Source: a virus. Taken from it: a DNA stretch of 23,155 nt. Every line of letters begins with the position of its first letter. Within the stretch, counting starts at the first letter, position 1. The notes below the pieces were generated by a model, which was not told the DNA's origin, made no database searches, and worked only from the letters and a program-made list of their open reading frames with translations. Made by a program: the position numbers and the translations under genes. The stretch spans positions 1-23,155 of the IMG/VR virus record IMGVR_UViG_3300032893_000276; one strand, written 5' to 3'. Shown here piece by piece: positions 1 to 6,232 of the stretch.

Positions 1-60
1 CGCCATGCCACGCAGAATCCAGCACTCAAGCGACCAGGACCAGTGATAGCGAGGCTTCAC
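1..60 (-). CDS. Partial CDS, N-terminus of an unknown protein
   Basis: A GTG at position 60 on the minus strand overlaps the TGA stop of the DUF1364 gene in a GTGA arrangement. The frame then stays open to the window edge, giving 20 residues that begin MKPRYHWSWSLECW and are rich in Trp. The four-base overlap matches how other genes in this leftward operon are joined, so this is probably the next operon member, cut by the window boundary. The family cannot be recognised from so short a piece. Confidence 0.5.
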   Translation of the reverse strand, partial: MKPRYHWSWSLECWILRGMA

Positions 61-338
61 CATCTGACGACTCCATCCTCAATGAGTGCCGCGATCGTGC
101 GAAGTACACCTTTTGCGAAATCGAGTTGCGTCTGAGTATCCTTGCTTGAGTCCACCGCAGCATGACAGCTCGAACAGCACCAAGCGCCAAGCAAATCCGG
201 TGACTTCATGCCTATGCCGCTGATGCCGGCGATTCTGAAGTGTGCAAGGACAACGGTTGTGGGGTCATGATTGCACACGCCGGCAAGACGCACTTGGCAT
301 GTCTGGCCTTTGGCAAGTTTGCGTAGGTCGCGGTTCAT
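57..338 (-). CDS. DUF1364 (YbcO-like) putative nuclease
   Basis: This 93-residue protein matches the DUF1364 family typified by E. coli prophage YbcO. It has the N-terminal pattern LRKLAKGQTCQVRLAGVC, the central HFRIAGISGIGMKSPD segment and a C-terminal CCSSCHAAVD block. The Cys and His residues (C14, C22, CxxCH) resemble an HNH/zinc-type nuclease fold, and the family is generally described as a putative nuclease in lambdoid recombination or nin-like regions. The ATG overlaps the stop of the DUF1367 gene (ATGA), so translation is probably coupled. The family call rests on clear sequence resemblance; nuclease activity is inferred. Confidence 0.85.
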   Translation of the reverse strand: MNRDLRKLAKGQTCQVRLAGVCNHDPTTVVLAHFRIAGISGIGMKSPDLLGAWCCSSCHAAVDSSKDTQTQLDFAKGVLRTIAALIEDGVVRW

Positions 339-778
339 GCGGCCTCTTGACCGTAATGCTCGTCGCAGTAGCGCGAGACTTCCGCTTCGAGTTCGTCGAT
401 TCCCATGTCGTGCAGGATGTGAGCACAGACGTTCATCATGGCACCGAATACCTTCGTGAATTCGACTTCGTCCAACGTGTCGTAACTAATGCTTTTCGGA
501 AGGAACAGTACTTCGCCGTCGACCGTGATGAGCTCCTCAGTGTGACCGGCCGCAATCGCCACGGCCTTTCGAAACTTCTCGAAGTTATCGTACTTCTCCT
601 GGTTCGAATACGTGAGGTTCAGCAAGGCAAAGGCCAGCTTGTGATGCTGATACGAACGCGGCTTCACGATATCGCCACGGTAGACTTCGCCGACCTTGTA
701 CTTGCGCATGACTTCCTGAGACGGTTCGTCTGCAGGCGCGAAGCCGGAAAGCGTGCGCTTAAGGAATAGCCGCGCCAT
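335..778 (-). CDS. DUF1367 family phage protein
   Basis: This 147-residue protein resembles the DUF1367 family found beside recombination genes in lambdoid phages. Matching features are the N-terminal LFLKRTLSGFAPADEPSQE region, a KVGEVYRGDIVKPRSYQHHKLAFALLNL segment (written here in parts: KVGEVYRGDI then KPRSYQHHK), and the later PKSISYDTLDEVEFTKVF stretch, close to the family's RPRSISFxxMDExEF signature. No biochemical role is established for the family as far as I know. The gene overlaps the 3' end of bet by 20 bases and the DUF1364 start by 4, so it belongs to the same leftward transcript. Confidence 0.8.
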   Translation of the reverse strand: MARLFLKRTLSGFAPADEPSQEVMRKYKVGEVYRGDIVKPRSYQHHKLAFALLNLTYSNQEKYDNFEKFRKAVAIAAGHTEELITVDGEVLFLPKSISYDTLDEVEFTKVFGAMMNVCAHILHDMGIDELEAEVSRYCDEHYGQEAA

Positions 779-1622
779 GACGCTCGTCCGGGGGCAACAA
801 AGCGAGGAACTCTCGGAACTTGCCCTTGGTGATGATCTTGCGCTTCGCGAGTGCGTCGAATACGGCCGAGTAGACTTCGGAGAAGGCGTTGAGGTACGCC
901 TCGGCGTAGTCTCTCAGCGCCTTCGCCTGCTCGTACTCGTCCTTGTACTTGTCCTCGACGTTTTCGAGGATTCCCTTGATGGCCTCGACGTGCTTGTCGA
1001 TTTCCTCTGGCGGAATGTTCGACGTGTCCGGCCGTGGACCATGATCGATTGGCGTCACGTCGATAATGCGTTGCGCCTCGTCCTCGTCATAGACGCCGAC
1101 AAACCCGAACGCAAGGCGCGCACACTGAATCATTGCCTTGTGGCGAAGCATCCGGCGAGGATGGGTCTGCCACGGGCCTTGAATGTCGTTGCCATTACGA
1201 TCCTTCGGCTGGCGGTAGACTTCGTCGAAGTACTCCTTCACGCAGATCGGGTGCTGGCGGTCCTTACGGTGAATGCGGCACTCGATCCAGCTCGGGATAC
1301 TCTTGCCGTTTAGTTCGCCCTCGACGAAGTCCATGCCATCGAACTGAGGATTCGAGTTGATGATGCGCGACCAGCCGTCGACACCCACGACCGGGACGAT
1401 GCCGCCGCCTTTGTCCGGGAAGGCGTAAATTTCCTTCGTCCAAGGGTTGAGCTCGTATTGGTCGGCGACAACGCAGAGCGCCATCAGCTGCTCGACACTC
1501 GCGTCGCCTTTGAAAGCCGTGGCCTTCAGGGTGTGAAGCATCTTGTCCGGGTCCACGCCGAAGCGGGTGGCCATGCGGACGATGACGGAATTGGACGGTG
1601 CGGCCTTGACTACGGCGTTCAT
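759..1622 (-). CDS. bet: Bet/RecT-type single-strand DNA annealing protein
   Basis: This 287-residue protein belongs to the lambda Bet/RecT family, which binds single-stranded DNA and promotes strand annealing in phage recombination, normally with a 5'-3' exonuclease. Family hallmarks are LNPWTKEIYAFP (about residues 58-69), VVGVDGWSRIIN (78-89) and WQTHPRRMLRHKAMIQCAR (151-169). The frame is open further upstream, but ATG 1622 is preferred because GAGGTAACG lies directly before it and matches the family N-terminus. That Shine-Dalgarno overlaps the stop codon of the small basic ORF upstream. No Exo or Gam gene is seen in the window. The C-terminal tail, about residues 190-287, is less conserved and partly charged. 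Confidence 0.93.
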   Translation of the reverse strand: MNAVVKAAPSNSVIVRMATRFGVDPDKMLHTLKATAFKGDASVEQLMALCVVADQYELNPWTKEIYAFPDKGGGIVPVVGVDGWSRIINSNPQFDGMDFVEGELNGKSIPSWIECRIHRKDRQHPICVKEYFDEVYRQPKDRNGNDIQGPWQTHPRRMLRHKAMIQCARLAFGFVGVYDEDEAQRIIDVTPIDHGPRPDTSNIPPEEIDKHVEAIKGILENVEDKYKDEYEQAKALRDYAEAYLNAFSEVYSAVFDALAKRKIITKGKFREFLALLPPDERHGAAIP

Positions 1623-1624
1623 CG

Positions 1625-1762
1625 TTACCTCGGTCGTGGACCGAACTGACGCACCTTGGCGCGTGCATTCGGGTTCGGCATGTAGGTGTAGAGGACTTGG
1701 CGCATGCGCCGACGTATCCGACGGTTGCGCCATTCGCGGAACTTGCGGAGAAAGAAGTTCAC
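1625..1762 (-). CDS. Small basic protein, 45 codons, upstream of bet
   Basis: Translation from GTG 1762 gives 45 residues beginning MNFFLRKFREWRNRRIRRRM and ending VRQFGPRPR, with many arginines. The GTG overlaps the TGA of the preceding coiled-coil gene (GTGA), and the TAA lies inside the GAGGTAACG ribosome binding site of bet. It therefore fills the gap between its neighbours exactly, in the same style as the rest of the operon. The strong positive charge would suit a nucleic-acid-binding peptide, but this is inference and I recognise no family. It falls below common minimum-length cut-offs. Confidence 0.55.
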   Translation of the reverse strand: MNFFLRKFREWRNRRIRRRMRQVLYTYMPNPNARAKVRQFGPRPR

Positions 1763-1947
1763 TTCTCGATCCTCAGCCGCGTTTTGAGGTCAAGAATTTC
1801 GGCCCGCGCGCGGCGCAGCTTCTCCTCGAGAATGGTAATCTCGGCTTTCAGCAGCGAGACTTCACGATCACGCGCGGAGTAAGCGGCTTTCGCAGTCTCG
1901 GCATGGCTGCGCGCGGTTTCGAGAATCAAGTCTTTTAGTTCGTTCAT
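1759..1947 (-). CDS. Small coiled-coil protein of unknown function
   Basis: This 62-residue protein begins MNELKDLILETARSHAETAK and continues as one long heptad-rich helix with alternating Leu/Ile and charged residues (EVSLLKAEITILEEKLRRAR), ending RLRIEK. The frame is open upstream, but ATG 1947 is chosen because GAGGGAGCC precedes it at good spacing. It is probably a helical oligomeriser. No family is recognised. It sits between the 96-residue unknown gene and the 45-residue basic ORF, with which it shares a GTGA overlap. Confidence 0.7.
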   Translation of the reverse strand: MNELKDLILETARSHAETAKAAYSARDREVSLLKAEITILEEKLRRARAEILDLKTRLRIEK

Positions 1948-1954
1948 GGCTCCC

Positions 1955-2245
1955 TCAGTCGGTGGAAATCTTGCACTTGAACGTCGTGCCCTGGCGCTCA
2001 ACCCTCGCACCGAAGCAGCAGTTACCAGAGTCGCACCGAATGGCAATGTCGCCATCCGAGAAGTCCAGCGGCGCAAGTCCGCGGTAGGTGCGAGAGTTGC
2101 AGTCGGACGGATCGAAGCTGGACGTGATCACGAAATCCTCGCGGTTGGCGATCTCCTTGTACCGCTTGCCGATCGCCTCAGAGAGTTCGGTCGCGTTCGG
2201 ACTGAACGCCCAGCCATACAAGGCAGCGCGGTCGGTGACGGTCAC
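1955..2245 (-). CDS. Hypothetical protein, 96 residues
   Basis: Translation from GTG 2245, which overlaps the upstream TGA as GTGA, gives a 96-residue protein beginning MTVTDRAALYGWAFSPNATE. It has no membrane segment or signal peptide. The C-terminal third contains Cys residues in CDSGNCCFGARV and a final CKISTD, and an upstream Cys in DPSDCNSRTYRG, which could indicate metal binding or disulfides. A start seven codons earlier at ATG 2266 is possible, but the overlap style of the operon favours 2245. I do not recognise the family. Confidence 0.65.
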   Translation of the reverse strand: MTVTDRAALYGWAFSPNATELSEAIGKRYKEIANREDFVITSSFDPSDCNSRTYRGLAPLDFSDGDIAIRCDSGNCCFGARVERQGTTFKCKISTD

Positions 2246-2430
2246 GCCAGCACTCCTTGTGCCCACGCTAAGGCAGCTTCGATCGATGAAGGCTTCAAGT
2301 CAGCCCATTTCACGCGCACTGATTCGTCAGTCGCGAGATTTCTGAACCAGCCATAGACGTGCTTAGCGGTGTCGGCTTCGTACTCGTAGAAGGTGCCAGA
2401 GTCGTCTTGCCAATAAAGGTTACTTGCCAT
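2242..2430 (-). CDS. Hypothetical protein, 62 residues
   Basis: This small aromatic-rich protein begins MASNLYWQDDSGTFYEYEAD and ends SIEAALAWAQGVLA. A strong GGAGGAAA Shine-Dalgarno precedes ATG 2430. The first half (YWQDDSGTFYEYEADTAKHVYGWF) reads as short beta strands and the C-terminus as a helix, but no family is recognised. It overlaps the 54-residue gene upstream by 11 bases and the next gene by four, which supports cotranslation as an early leftward operon member. Confidence 0.65.
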   Translation of the reverse strand: MASNLYWQDDSGTFYEYEADTAKHVYGWFRNLATDESVRVKWADLKPSSIEAALAWAQGVLA

Positions 2431-2584
2431 TGCGCTTTCCTCCGTTCTTACCGTGGCGGACGCCAGCGACGTAAGCCGCGATTACTTTGCGCTGAATGTT
2501 GTCCGGGTCCAGCGTCCAGTACCAGGAACCGAAGGCGCGCAGGCCGTAGAGGCGGGCGGCTTGGGTTGCGGTGGGTTTCTTCAT
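2420..2584 (-). CDS. Hypothetical protein, first gene of the leftward operon
   Basis: Translation from ATG 2584 gives 54 residues beginning MKKPTATQAARLYGLRAFGS and ending in a Lys/Gly/Asn-rich tail (HGKNGGKRNGK). An upstream in-frame start would extend it by nine codons, but that extension would run into the palindromic control region, so 2584 is preferred. The ribosome binding site is a moderate AAGG. The basic tail suggests nucleic acid contact, which is only inference. As the promoter-proximal gene it would be the first made from the leftward promoter. Confidence 0.6.
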   Translation of the reverse strand: MKKPTATQAARLYGLRAFGSWYWTLDPDNIQRKVIAAYVAGVRHGKNGGKRNGK

Positions 2585-2604
2585 GGATCGGACCTTAGCA
2601 TAGC

Positions 2605-2621
2605 TTGACATTCGATGTCAA
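2605..2621. promoter_or_regulatory. Palindromic operator-like site between divergent genes
   Basis: TTGACATTCGATGTCAA is a perfect 7+7 bp inverted repeat with a 3-bp centre. It lies between the minus-strand operon (first start at 2584) and the plus-strand genes (first start at 2641). Each arm contains TTGACA reading outward, so a dimeric repressor bound here would cover a -35 element on both strands. The symmetry is seen directly; the operator role is inferred. No repressor gene is recognisable in the window. Confidence 0.55.
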
Positions 2622-2634
2622 CGGGGCCTATCAT
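2605..2634 (+). promoter_or_regulatory. Candidate sigma-70-type promoter, rightward
   Basis: TTGACA (2605-2610) and TATCAT (2629-2634) are separated by 18 bases. Transcription would begin about seven bases after the -10 element, almost on the ATG at 2641. That gene has no convincing Shine-Dalgarno, so this promoter may yield a leaderless message. The -35 hexamer is the left arm of the palindrome, so occupancy of that site would be expected to block initiation. On the other strand a matching TTGACA exists, but its -10 is poor. Confidence 0.5.
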
Positions 2635-2640
2635 CCGACC

Positions 2641-2796
2641 ATGCCGAAGAAGATGAAACACGGGACGCGCAGCACCTATACGAACTACAAGTGCCGGTGT
2701 CCTGCGTGCAAGAAGGCGAACAGAGACTATCAGCGACCGTACATGCGGTCGGTCTACAAGGTCAGGAAAGGTCTAGCTCAGGCTGGACAGCAATGA
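2641..2796 (+). CDS. Small HGT...CRCPAC motif phage protein
   Basis: Translation from ATG 2641 gives 51 residues: a basic start (MPKKMKHGTRSTYTNYKCRC), then PACKKANRDYQRPY and a basic tail. The pattern HGTxxxYxxxxCRCxxC is one I associate with small phage-encoded proteins of unknown role. The three closely spaced Cys residues could contribute to metal binding, though only one Cys cluster is present. There is no clear ribosome binding site and the predicted transcription start is at or next to the ATG, so leaderless translation is possible. An in-frame TTG at 2605 is rejected because it lies in the operator. Confidence 0.65.
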   Translation: MPKKMKHGTRSTYTNYKCRCPACKKANRDYQRPYMRSVYKVRKGLAQAGQQ

Positions 2797-2918
2797 CTTC
2801 GCCAGTCCATAACAGGCCCTTCTGCGGTGAGACCAAAAAAGGTGCTGTCTGTTGCAGCTTTCTAGAGGCTGCCTGGCGATCTTTTTGGAGTCTCCCCCTC
2901 CGAGTCTCGGGAGCTTAA
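2793..2918 (+). CDS. Possible 41-codon ORF overlapping the previous stop
   Basis: ATG 2793 overlaps the TGA of the preceding gene (ATGA) and opens a 41-residue frame beginning MTSPVHNRPFCGETKKG and ending PLRVSGA. The overlap style matches the region, but there is no good Shine-Dalgarno, and its 3' end contains the left arm of the 11-bp inverted repeat at 2892-2935. It may be a small coupled gene or chance; no family is recognised. Confidence 0.2.
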   Translation: MTSPVHNRPFCGETKKGAVCCSFLEAAWRSFWSLPLRVSGA

Positions 2919-2935
2919 CCGGCCCGGAGGGGGAG
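2892..2935. repeat. 11-bp perfect inverted repeat upstream of helicase
   Basis: CTCCCCCTCCG (2892-2902) pairs perfectly with CGGAGGGGGAG (2925-2935), enclosing a 22-base loop. The stem is very stable, but no T-tract follows on either strand, so it is not a standard intrinsic terminator. It lies in the 210-base leader before the helicase and could influence transcription, RNA stability or access to upstream alternative starts of the helicase gene. Confidence 0.5.
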
Positions 2936-3006
2936 GGAGGTTGCGCGCAGTGGCCTACAGAGGTGTACGCGACTTGGGCAAAGAGCATAACAGAAACGAC
3001 GTGTCA

Positions 3007-4413
3007 ATGCCTGAACGCGACGTTAACGGCTATTTATCATTCCTAGAGCACAAGGCTCAACTAGGGGATGACCACGGATTTACGCCAAAGGAACTCCCGC
3101 CGTTTCTTTTTGATTTCCAAGCGGAGCTCGTTACCTGGGCGCTCCGAAAGGGTCGGGCGGCGATCTTCGCTGACTGTGGACTCGGTAAGACTCCGATGCA
3201 GCTGGCGTGGGCGGATCAGGTACAGCGGCGCACCGGAAAGCCGGTTCTGATTCTCACACCGCTGGCCGTGTCATTTCAGACTGTAGCTGAGGCTGAGAAA
3301 TTCGGTATCGACGCTCAACGGTCGATAGCCGGGGAGATAAGCGCGCCAGTCGTCGTCTGCAACTATCAGCGGTTGCAGCATTTCAATCCACAGGACTTCG
3401 CCGGGGTGGTCTGTGATGAGTCAAGCATCCTCAAGTCCTTTGAGGGTGCGACGCGCGATGCGATTACGGTCTTCATGCGCAAAGTTCCGTACCGGCTGCT
3501 ATGCACGGCGACCGCCGCCCCGAACGATTACATTGAACTCGGCACCTCGAGCGAAGCCTTAGGCTATCTTGGCTATACAGACATGCTCGGTCGATTCTTC
3601 AAGAACGATCAGAACACGGTGAAGCCTGTCGTTTATCGGCATCGTGGGCAGAACTTCTCGAAGCTGGACGACGCCGCGAAGTGGCGATTCAAAGGTCACG
3701 CGGAGCTGCCTTTCTGGCGATGGGTCTGTTCGTGGGCCCGCGCGATGCGCAAGCCTTCTGATCTCGGCTTCAGCGACGAACGATTCACATTACCGCCGTT
3801 GATTGAACGTGATCACTTGGTTGAGGTCGCTTCACTTCCGACCGGAATGCTCTTTGCACTCCCGGCCGTAGGACTCGCAGAACAACGCGACGAGCGACGC
3901 AGGTCGATCCGTGAACGCTGTGAAAAGGTGGCTGAGCTCGTAAATGGCAACGACCAGGCGCTTGTGTGGTGCCATCTAAATCAAGAGGGAGACCTCTTGG
4001 AGCAAATCATTCCTGATGCAGTGCAGGTGAGTGGGAGTGATAGCGAGGAAACCAAAGAGGCAGCACTAATCGCTTTCGCTCGAGGCGAGCAGCGGGTGCT
4101 GATTACTAAACCGAAGATCGGTGCCTATGGCCTCAATCTGCAGAACTGTCACCATGTGACGTTTTTCCCTTCGCATTCCTACGAGCAGTATTACCAAGGC
4201 GTACGACGTTGCTGGCGCTTCGGACAGAAGCATGCGGTCACGGTTGATGTAGTTACGACCGAAGGTGAAAAGAGCGTGTTGCAGAACTTGCAGCGCAAGG
4301 CTACTGCTGCCGATCGCATGTTCTCGAACCTCGTCACGGAAATGCATCGAGCAGAGAACGTCAGTCGTTTAACCTCCTATCCTCAACGAGAAAAGGTACC
4401 CGCATGGCTGTGA
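3007..4413 (+). CDS. SNF2-like superfamily 2 DNA helicase/ATPase
   Basis: This 468-residue protein has the motifs of the SNF2/DEAD-like superfamily 2 ATPases. Residue positions are approximate: motif I GLGKT at 58-62 within FADCGLGKTPMQLAW, motif II CDESS at 136-140, motif III TATAAPND at 167-174, and motif VI QGVRRCWRFGQ near 397-407. It would use ATP to translocate on or remodel DNA. The start is uncertain: ATG 3007 is chosen by domain position, but GTG 3001 and TTG 2974 are in frame and TTG 2974 has a GAGGTG upstream. The 3' end overlaps the methyltransferase start by 10 bases; this gene pair recurs in phages and mobile elements. Confidence 0.88.
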   Translation: MPERDVNGYLSFLEHKAQLGDDHGFTPKELPPFLFDFQAELVTWALRKGRAAIFADCGLGKTPMQLAWADQVQRRTGKPVLILTPLAVSFQTVAEAEKFGIDAQRSIAGEISAPVVVCNYQRLQHFNPQDFAGVVCDESSILKSFEGATRDAITVFMRKVPYRLLCTATAAPNDYIELGTSSEALGYLGYTDMLGRFFKNDQNTVKPVVYRHRGQNFSKLDDAAKWRFKGHAELPFWRWVCSWARAMRKPSDLGFSDERFTLPPLIERDHLVEVASLPTGMLFALPAVGLAEQRDERRRSIRERCEKVAELVNGNDQALVWCHLNQEGDLLEQIIPDAVQVSGSDSEETKEAALIAFARGEQRVLITKPKIGAYGLNLQNCHHVTFFPSHSYEQYYQGVRRCWRFGQKHAVTVDVVTTEGEKSVLQNLQRKATAADRMFSNLVTEMHRAENVSRLTSYPQREKVPAWL

Positions 4414-5375
4414 TAGACCAGAAAATCACCGAGAACTACGCTCTCTATAACGGCGATTGCATCGAAGTGATGCAGACGCTGCCAGCCTCGAGCGTGCATC
4501 TATCGGTCTATTCTCCACCGTTCGGTGGCCTCTATCACTACTCGAGCAATGAACGCGATCTTTCAAACGCGACTGATTACGAGGAGTTCTTCGCGCACTA
4601 CGCTTTCTGCGTGCGGGAGATTTTCAGGCTCACACATCCAGGGCGTATGACGGCCGTCCATTGCATGGATGTTCCATCCGGGAATAGTGGCACGGACTAT
4701 TTGATCGACTTTCCCGGCGACATCATTCGCCTGCACGAAAAGGAGGGCTTTCGCTACGTCGCGCGCTACGCGGTATGGAAAGAACCGCTGGGCGTGCGCA
4801 ATCGGACGATGGCTAAGAATCTCGCGCACAAGACCATCGTGGACGATTCTTCGCGTTGCACGGTGGCCTCGGCCGATTGGCTTTTGCTGTTTCGCCGTAA
4901 GGGAGACAACAAGATCCCGATCGCGCATCCGCAGGGATTGCTCGAGTACGCCGGCGAGAGGCAAATGCCACCTGAACTCTTGCCATACCGTGGCTGGACT
5001 GGGAACCAGATAGAGAATCGCTATTCGCATTGGATATGGAGGCAGTACGCTTCGGCGTTTTGGGATGACGTGCGCATTGATCGCGTTCTGCCATTCAAGC
5101 AAGGCAAGGACGAGGATGACGAAAAACACGTCCACCCACTGCAGCTCGACGTCATCGACCGGATTCTCACTCTGTGGTCGAACGAAGGTGAGGTAGTCCT
5201 ATCTCCATTCGCTGGGGTCGGTTCTGAAGTCTATGGGGCTGTATGCCACGGGCGCCGCGGGATAGGCATTGAGTTAAAGACCTCGTACTACCGTCAGGCT
5301 GTGAAGAATTTAGCTATGGCTAAACCTGGGATGGTTCACAGCGATCAGGCCGAACTCTTCGAGCGAACCGCATGA
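4404..5375 (+). CDS. DNA methyltransferase, beta-type motif order
   Basis: This 323-residue protein is an S-adenosylmethionine-dependent DNA amino-methyltransferase. The catalytic motif IV SPPF lies near residues 37-40, after the NGDCIEVMQTLP segment. The SAM-binding motif I FAGVGSE lies near 269-275, preceded by HPLQLDVIDRILTLWSNEGE (residues just upstream). Motif IV before motif I is the beta arrangement. SPPF fits N4-cytosine enzymes, though N6-adenine activity cannot be excluded. AAAGGT precedes the ATG. No restriction endonuclease is adjacent, so it is probably an orphan enzyme that modifies phage DNA, perhaps to evade host restriction. The recognition sequence cannot be read from the protein. 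Confidence 0.9.
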   Translation: MAVIDQKITENYALYNGDCIEVMQTLPASSVHLSVYSPPFGGLYHYSSNERDLSNATDYEEFFAHYAFCVREIFRLTHPGRMTAVHCMDVPSGNSGTDYLIDFPGDIIRLHEKEGFRYVARYAVWKEPLGVRNRTMAKNLAHKTIVDDSSRCTVASADWLLLFRRKGDNKIPIAHPQGLLEYAGERQMPPELLPYRGWTGNQIENRYSHWIWRQYASAFWDDVRIDRVLPFKQGKDEDDEKHVHPLQLDVIDRILTLWSNEGEVVLSPFAGVGSEVYGAVCHGRRGIGIELKTSYYRQAVKNLAMAKPGMVHSDQAELFERTA

Positions 5376-5611
5376 GCATTGAGGGCGAACTCAAGAGCAG
5401 GATTGAAAAGGCACGAGCGCGCTACGGAGATTTCGCAAGCACTCACGAAGCTTTGGGCGTCGCTCTGGAGGAATGGGAAGAACTCAAGGACGCCGTGAGG
5501 GCTAACGCACCGAGTTCGGTGTACGAAGAGTGCCTGGACTTGGCTGCGGTACTAATCCGGCTCGCGGAATCCTTGGACAACGAGGCCGTGCGACTTCGGA
5601 GCGTGAAGTGA
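5372..5611 (+). CDS. MazG-like nucleotide pyrophosphohydrolase-like small protein
   Basis: This 79-residue all-helical protein starts at an ATGA overlap with the methyltransferase stop. It carries an EEWEEL motif (residues 33-38) followed by EECLDLAAV (52-60). That EExxE...ExxD spacing is typical of the MazG/all-alpha NTP pyrophosphatase fold, where these acidic residues bind magnesium. If active it would hydrolyse nucleoside triphosphates to monophosphates. It is short for the family, so it may be a minimal version or a non-catalytic relative. The imperfect hairpin just downstream may mark the end of this gene block. Confidence 0.55.
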   Translation: MSIEGELKSRIEKARARYGDFASTHEALGVALEEWEELKDAVRANAPSSVYEECLDLAAVLIRLAESLDNEAVRLRSVK

Positions 5612-5920
5612 TTCAGAAACGCGAAAGCCCCTTTCGGGGCCTTGCGTACCTCCGGGCGGAGGATTATGGTGCTGCTTGCTTGGACAGCGGTCATCATCAT
5701 ACGCAAGTCCGCGTATTGCTGCAAACCCCGCTAGTTCGAACCGGCAAGGCGCTCGTTAGTCATGGGGTAGAAGCATGCCCGCACGCCAGAAAAGTGCTAT
5801 TCCGGGCGCTGCTGACCCAATTGCATCCCGGTCGTAGTGGAACCCTGTGTAGCAGGGCCCCGAACAGGGGAGGGAGCCTTAGTAGCCGTCGGTGGCAACC
5901 ACGGGGAAAGGGGTTGAGGT
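5612..5920 (+). other. 309-base gene-poor region dense in hairpins
   Basis: I see no convincing gene here. Several inverted repeats are visible: GCCCC/GGGGC (5627-5640), CCTCC/GGAGG (5649-5662), a perfect ATACGC/GCGTAT (5699-5716), CCCTG/CAGGG (5843-5857), CCCC/GGGG (5858-5870) and GTGG/CCAC (5892-5902). CCCTG at 5843 could pair with either of two CAGGG copies, so alternative folds exist. A 22-codon ORF (5666-5734, MVLLAWTAVIIIRKSAYCC...) has a GGAGG that lies inside the second hairpin, and a 20-codon ORF starts at 5774. A structured leader or small RNA is plausible but unproven. Confidence 0.4.
5621..5646 (+). terminator. Imperfect hairpin after the MazG-like gene
   Basis: GCCCC (5627-5631), a TTTC loop and GGGGC (5636-5640) form a short G+C-rich stem with partial extension into flanking AA/TT and CGC/GCG. 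It begins ten bases after the MazG-like stop codon. There is no run of T after it, so intrinsic termination would be weak; it may instead stabilise the 3' end of the message. Confidence 0.3.
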
Positions 5921-6232
5921 ATGTCTGCTGAGGTCCCTTACGATCCCGAACCCAAGAAGATCGTTTCTCGCAAGCGTATGCTTGAGATCCTCGAGCGGCA
6001 CAGCAAGAGGATTCAGATGAATCTAGACCAGGAGATATGGCTCGCCAACCGACTCCGGGTTCAAGGTGTCGCAGACGTCTTCTCCGGGGATACTACAAGG
6101 GAAATGAGACGCGAACGTGTGCGCTCTGCGATCGCCGCAAAGAAGCTGGCTGAACGTGTCTGTGGCAAACGCCAAGGCAAGGAATGCACATTCGCCGAGG
6201 TCTTTATTCTGGTGTACGGGACGAGTCTATGA
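5921..6232 (+). CDS. Hypothetical protein, 103 residues
   Basis: This mostly helical, basic protein begins MSAEVPYDPEPKKIVSRKRM and ends ECTFAEVFILVYGTSL. AAGGGG about seven bases before the ATG serves as ribosome binding site. The central part (TTREMRRERVRSAIAAKKLA) is rich in Arg/Lys, and the C-terminal CTFAEVFxxVYG ending looks like a conserved terminal motif, but I cannot assign a family. It follows the hairpin-dense region and overlaps the nuclease gene by ATGA, making it the first gene of the next run. Confidence 0.7.
   Translation: MSAEVPYDPEPKKIVSRKRMLEILERHSKRIQMNLDQEIWLANRLRVQGVADVFSGDTTREMRRERVRSAIAAKKLAERVCGKRQGKECTFAEVFILVYGTSL

Noticed and set aside
242-1313. Plus-strand ORFs of 175 and 186 codons opposite the DUF1367 and bet genes
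   Set aside because: They are antisense shadows of recognised genes and contain repetitive Val/Leu/Arg runs with no domain signature.
5699-5750. tRNA-like segment with a TTCGAAC loop at 5730-5745 and a nearby perfect hairpin
   Set aside because: The T-stem has a mismatch, the hairpin loop is six bases instead of seven, no matching acceptor stem is found and there is no CCA, so a tRNA call is not supported.
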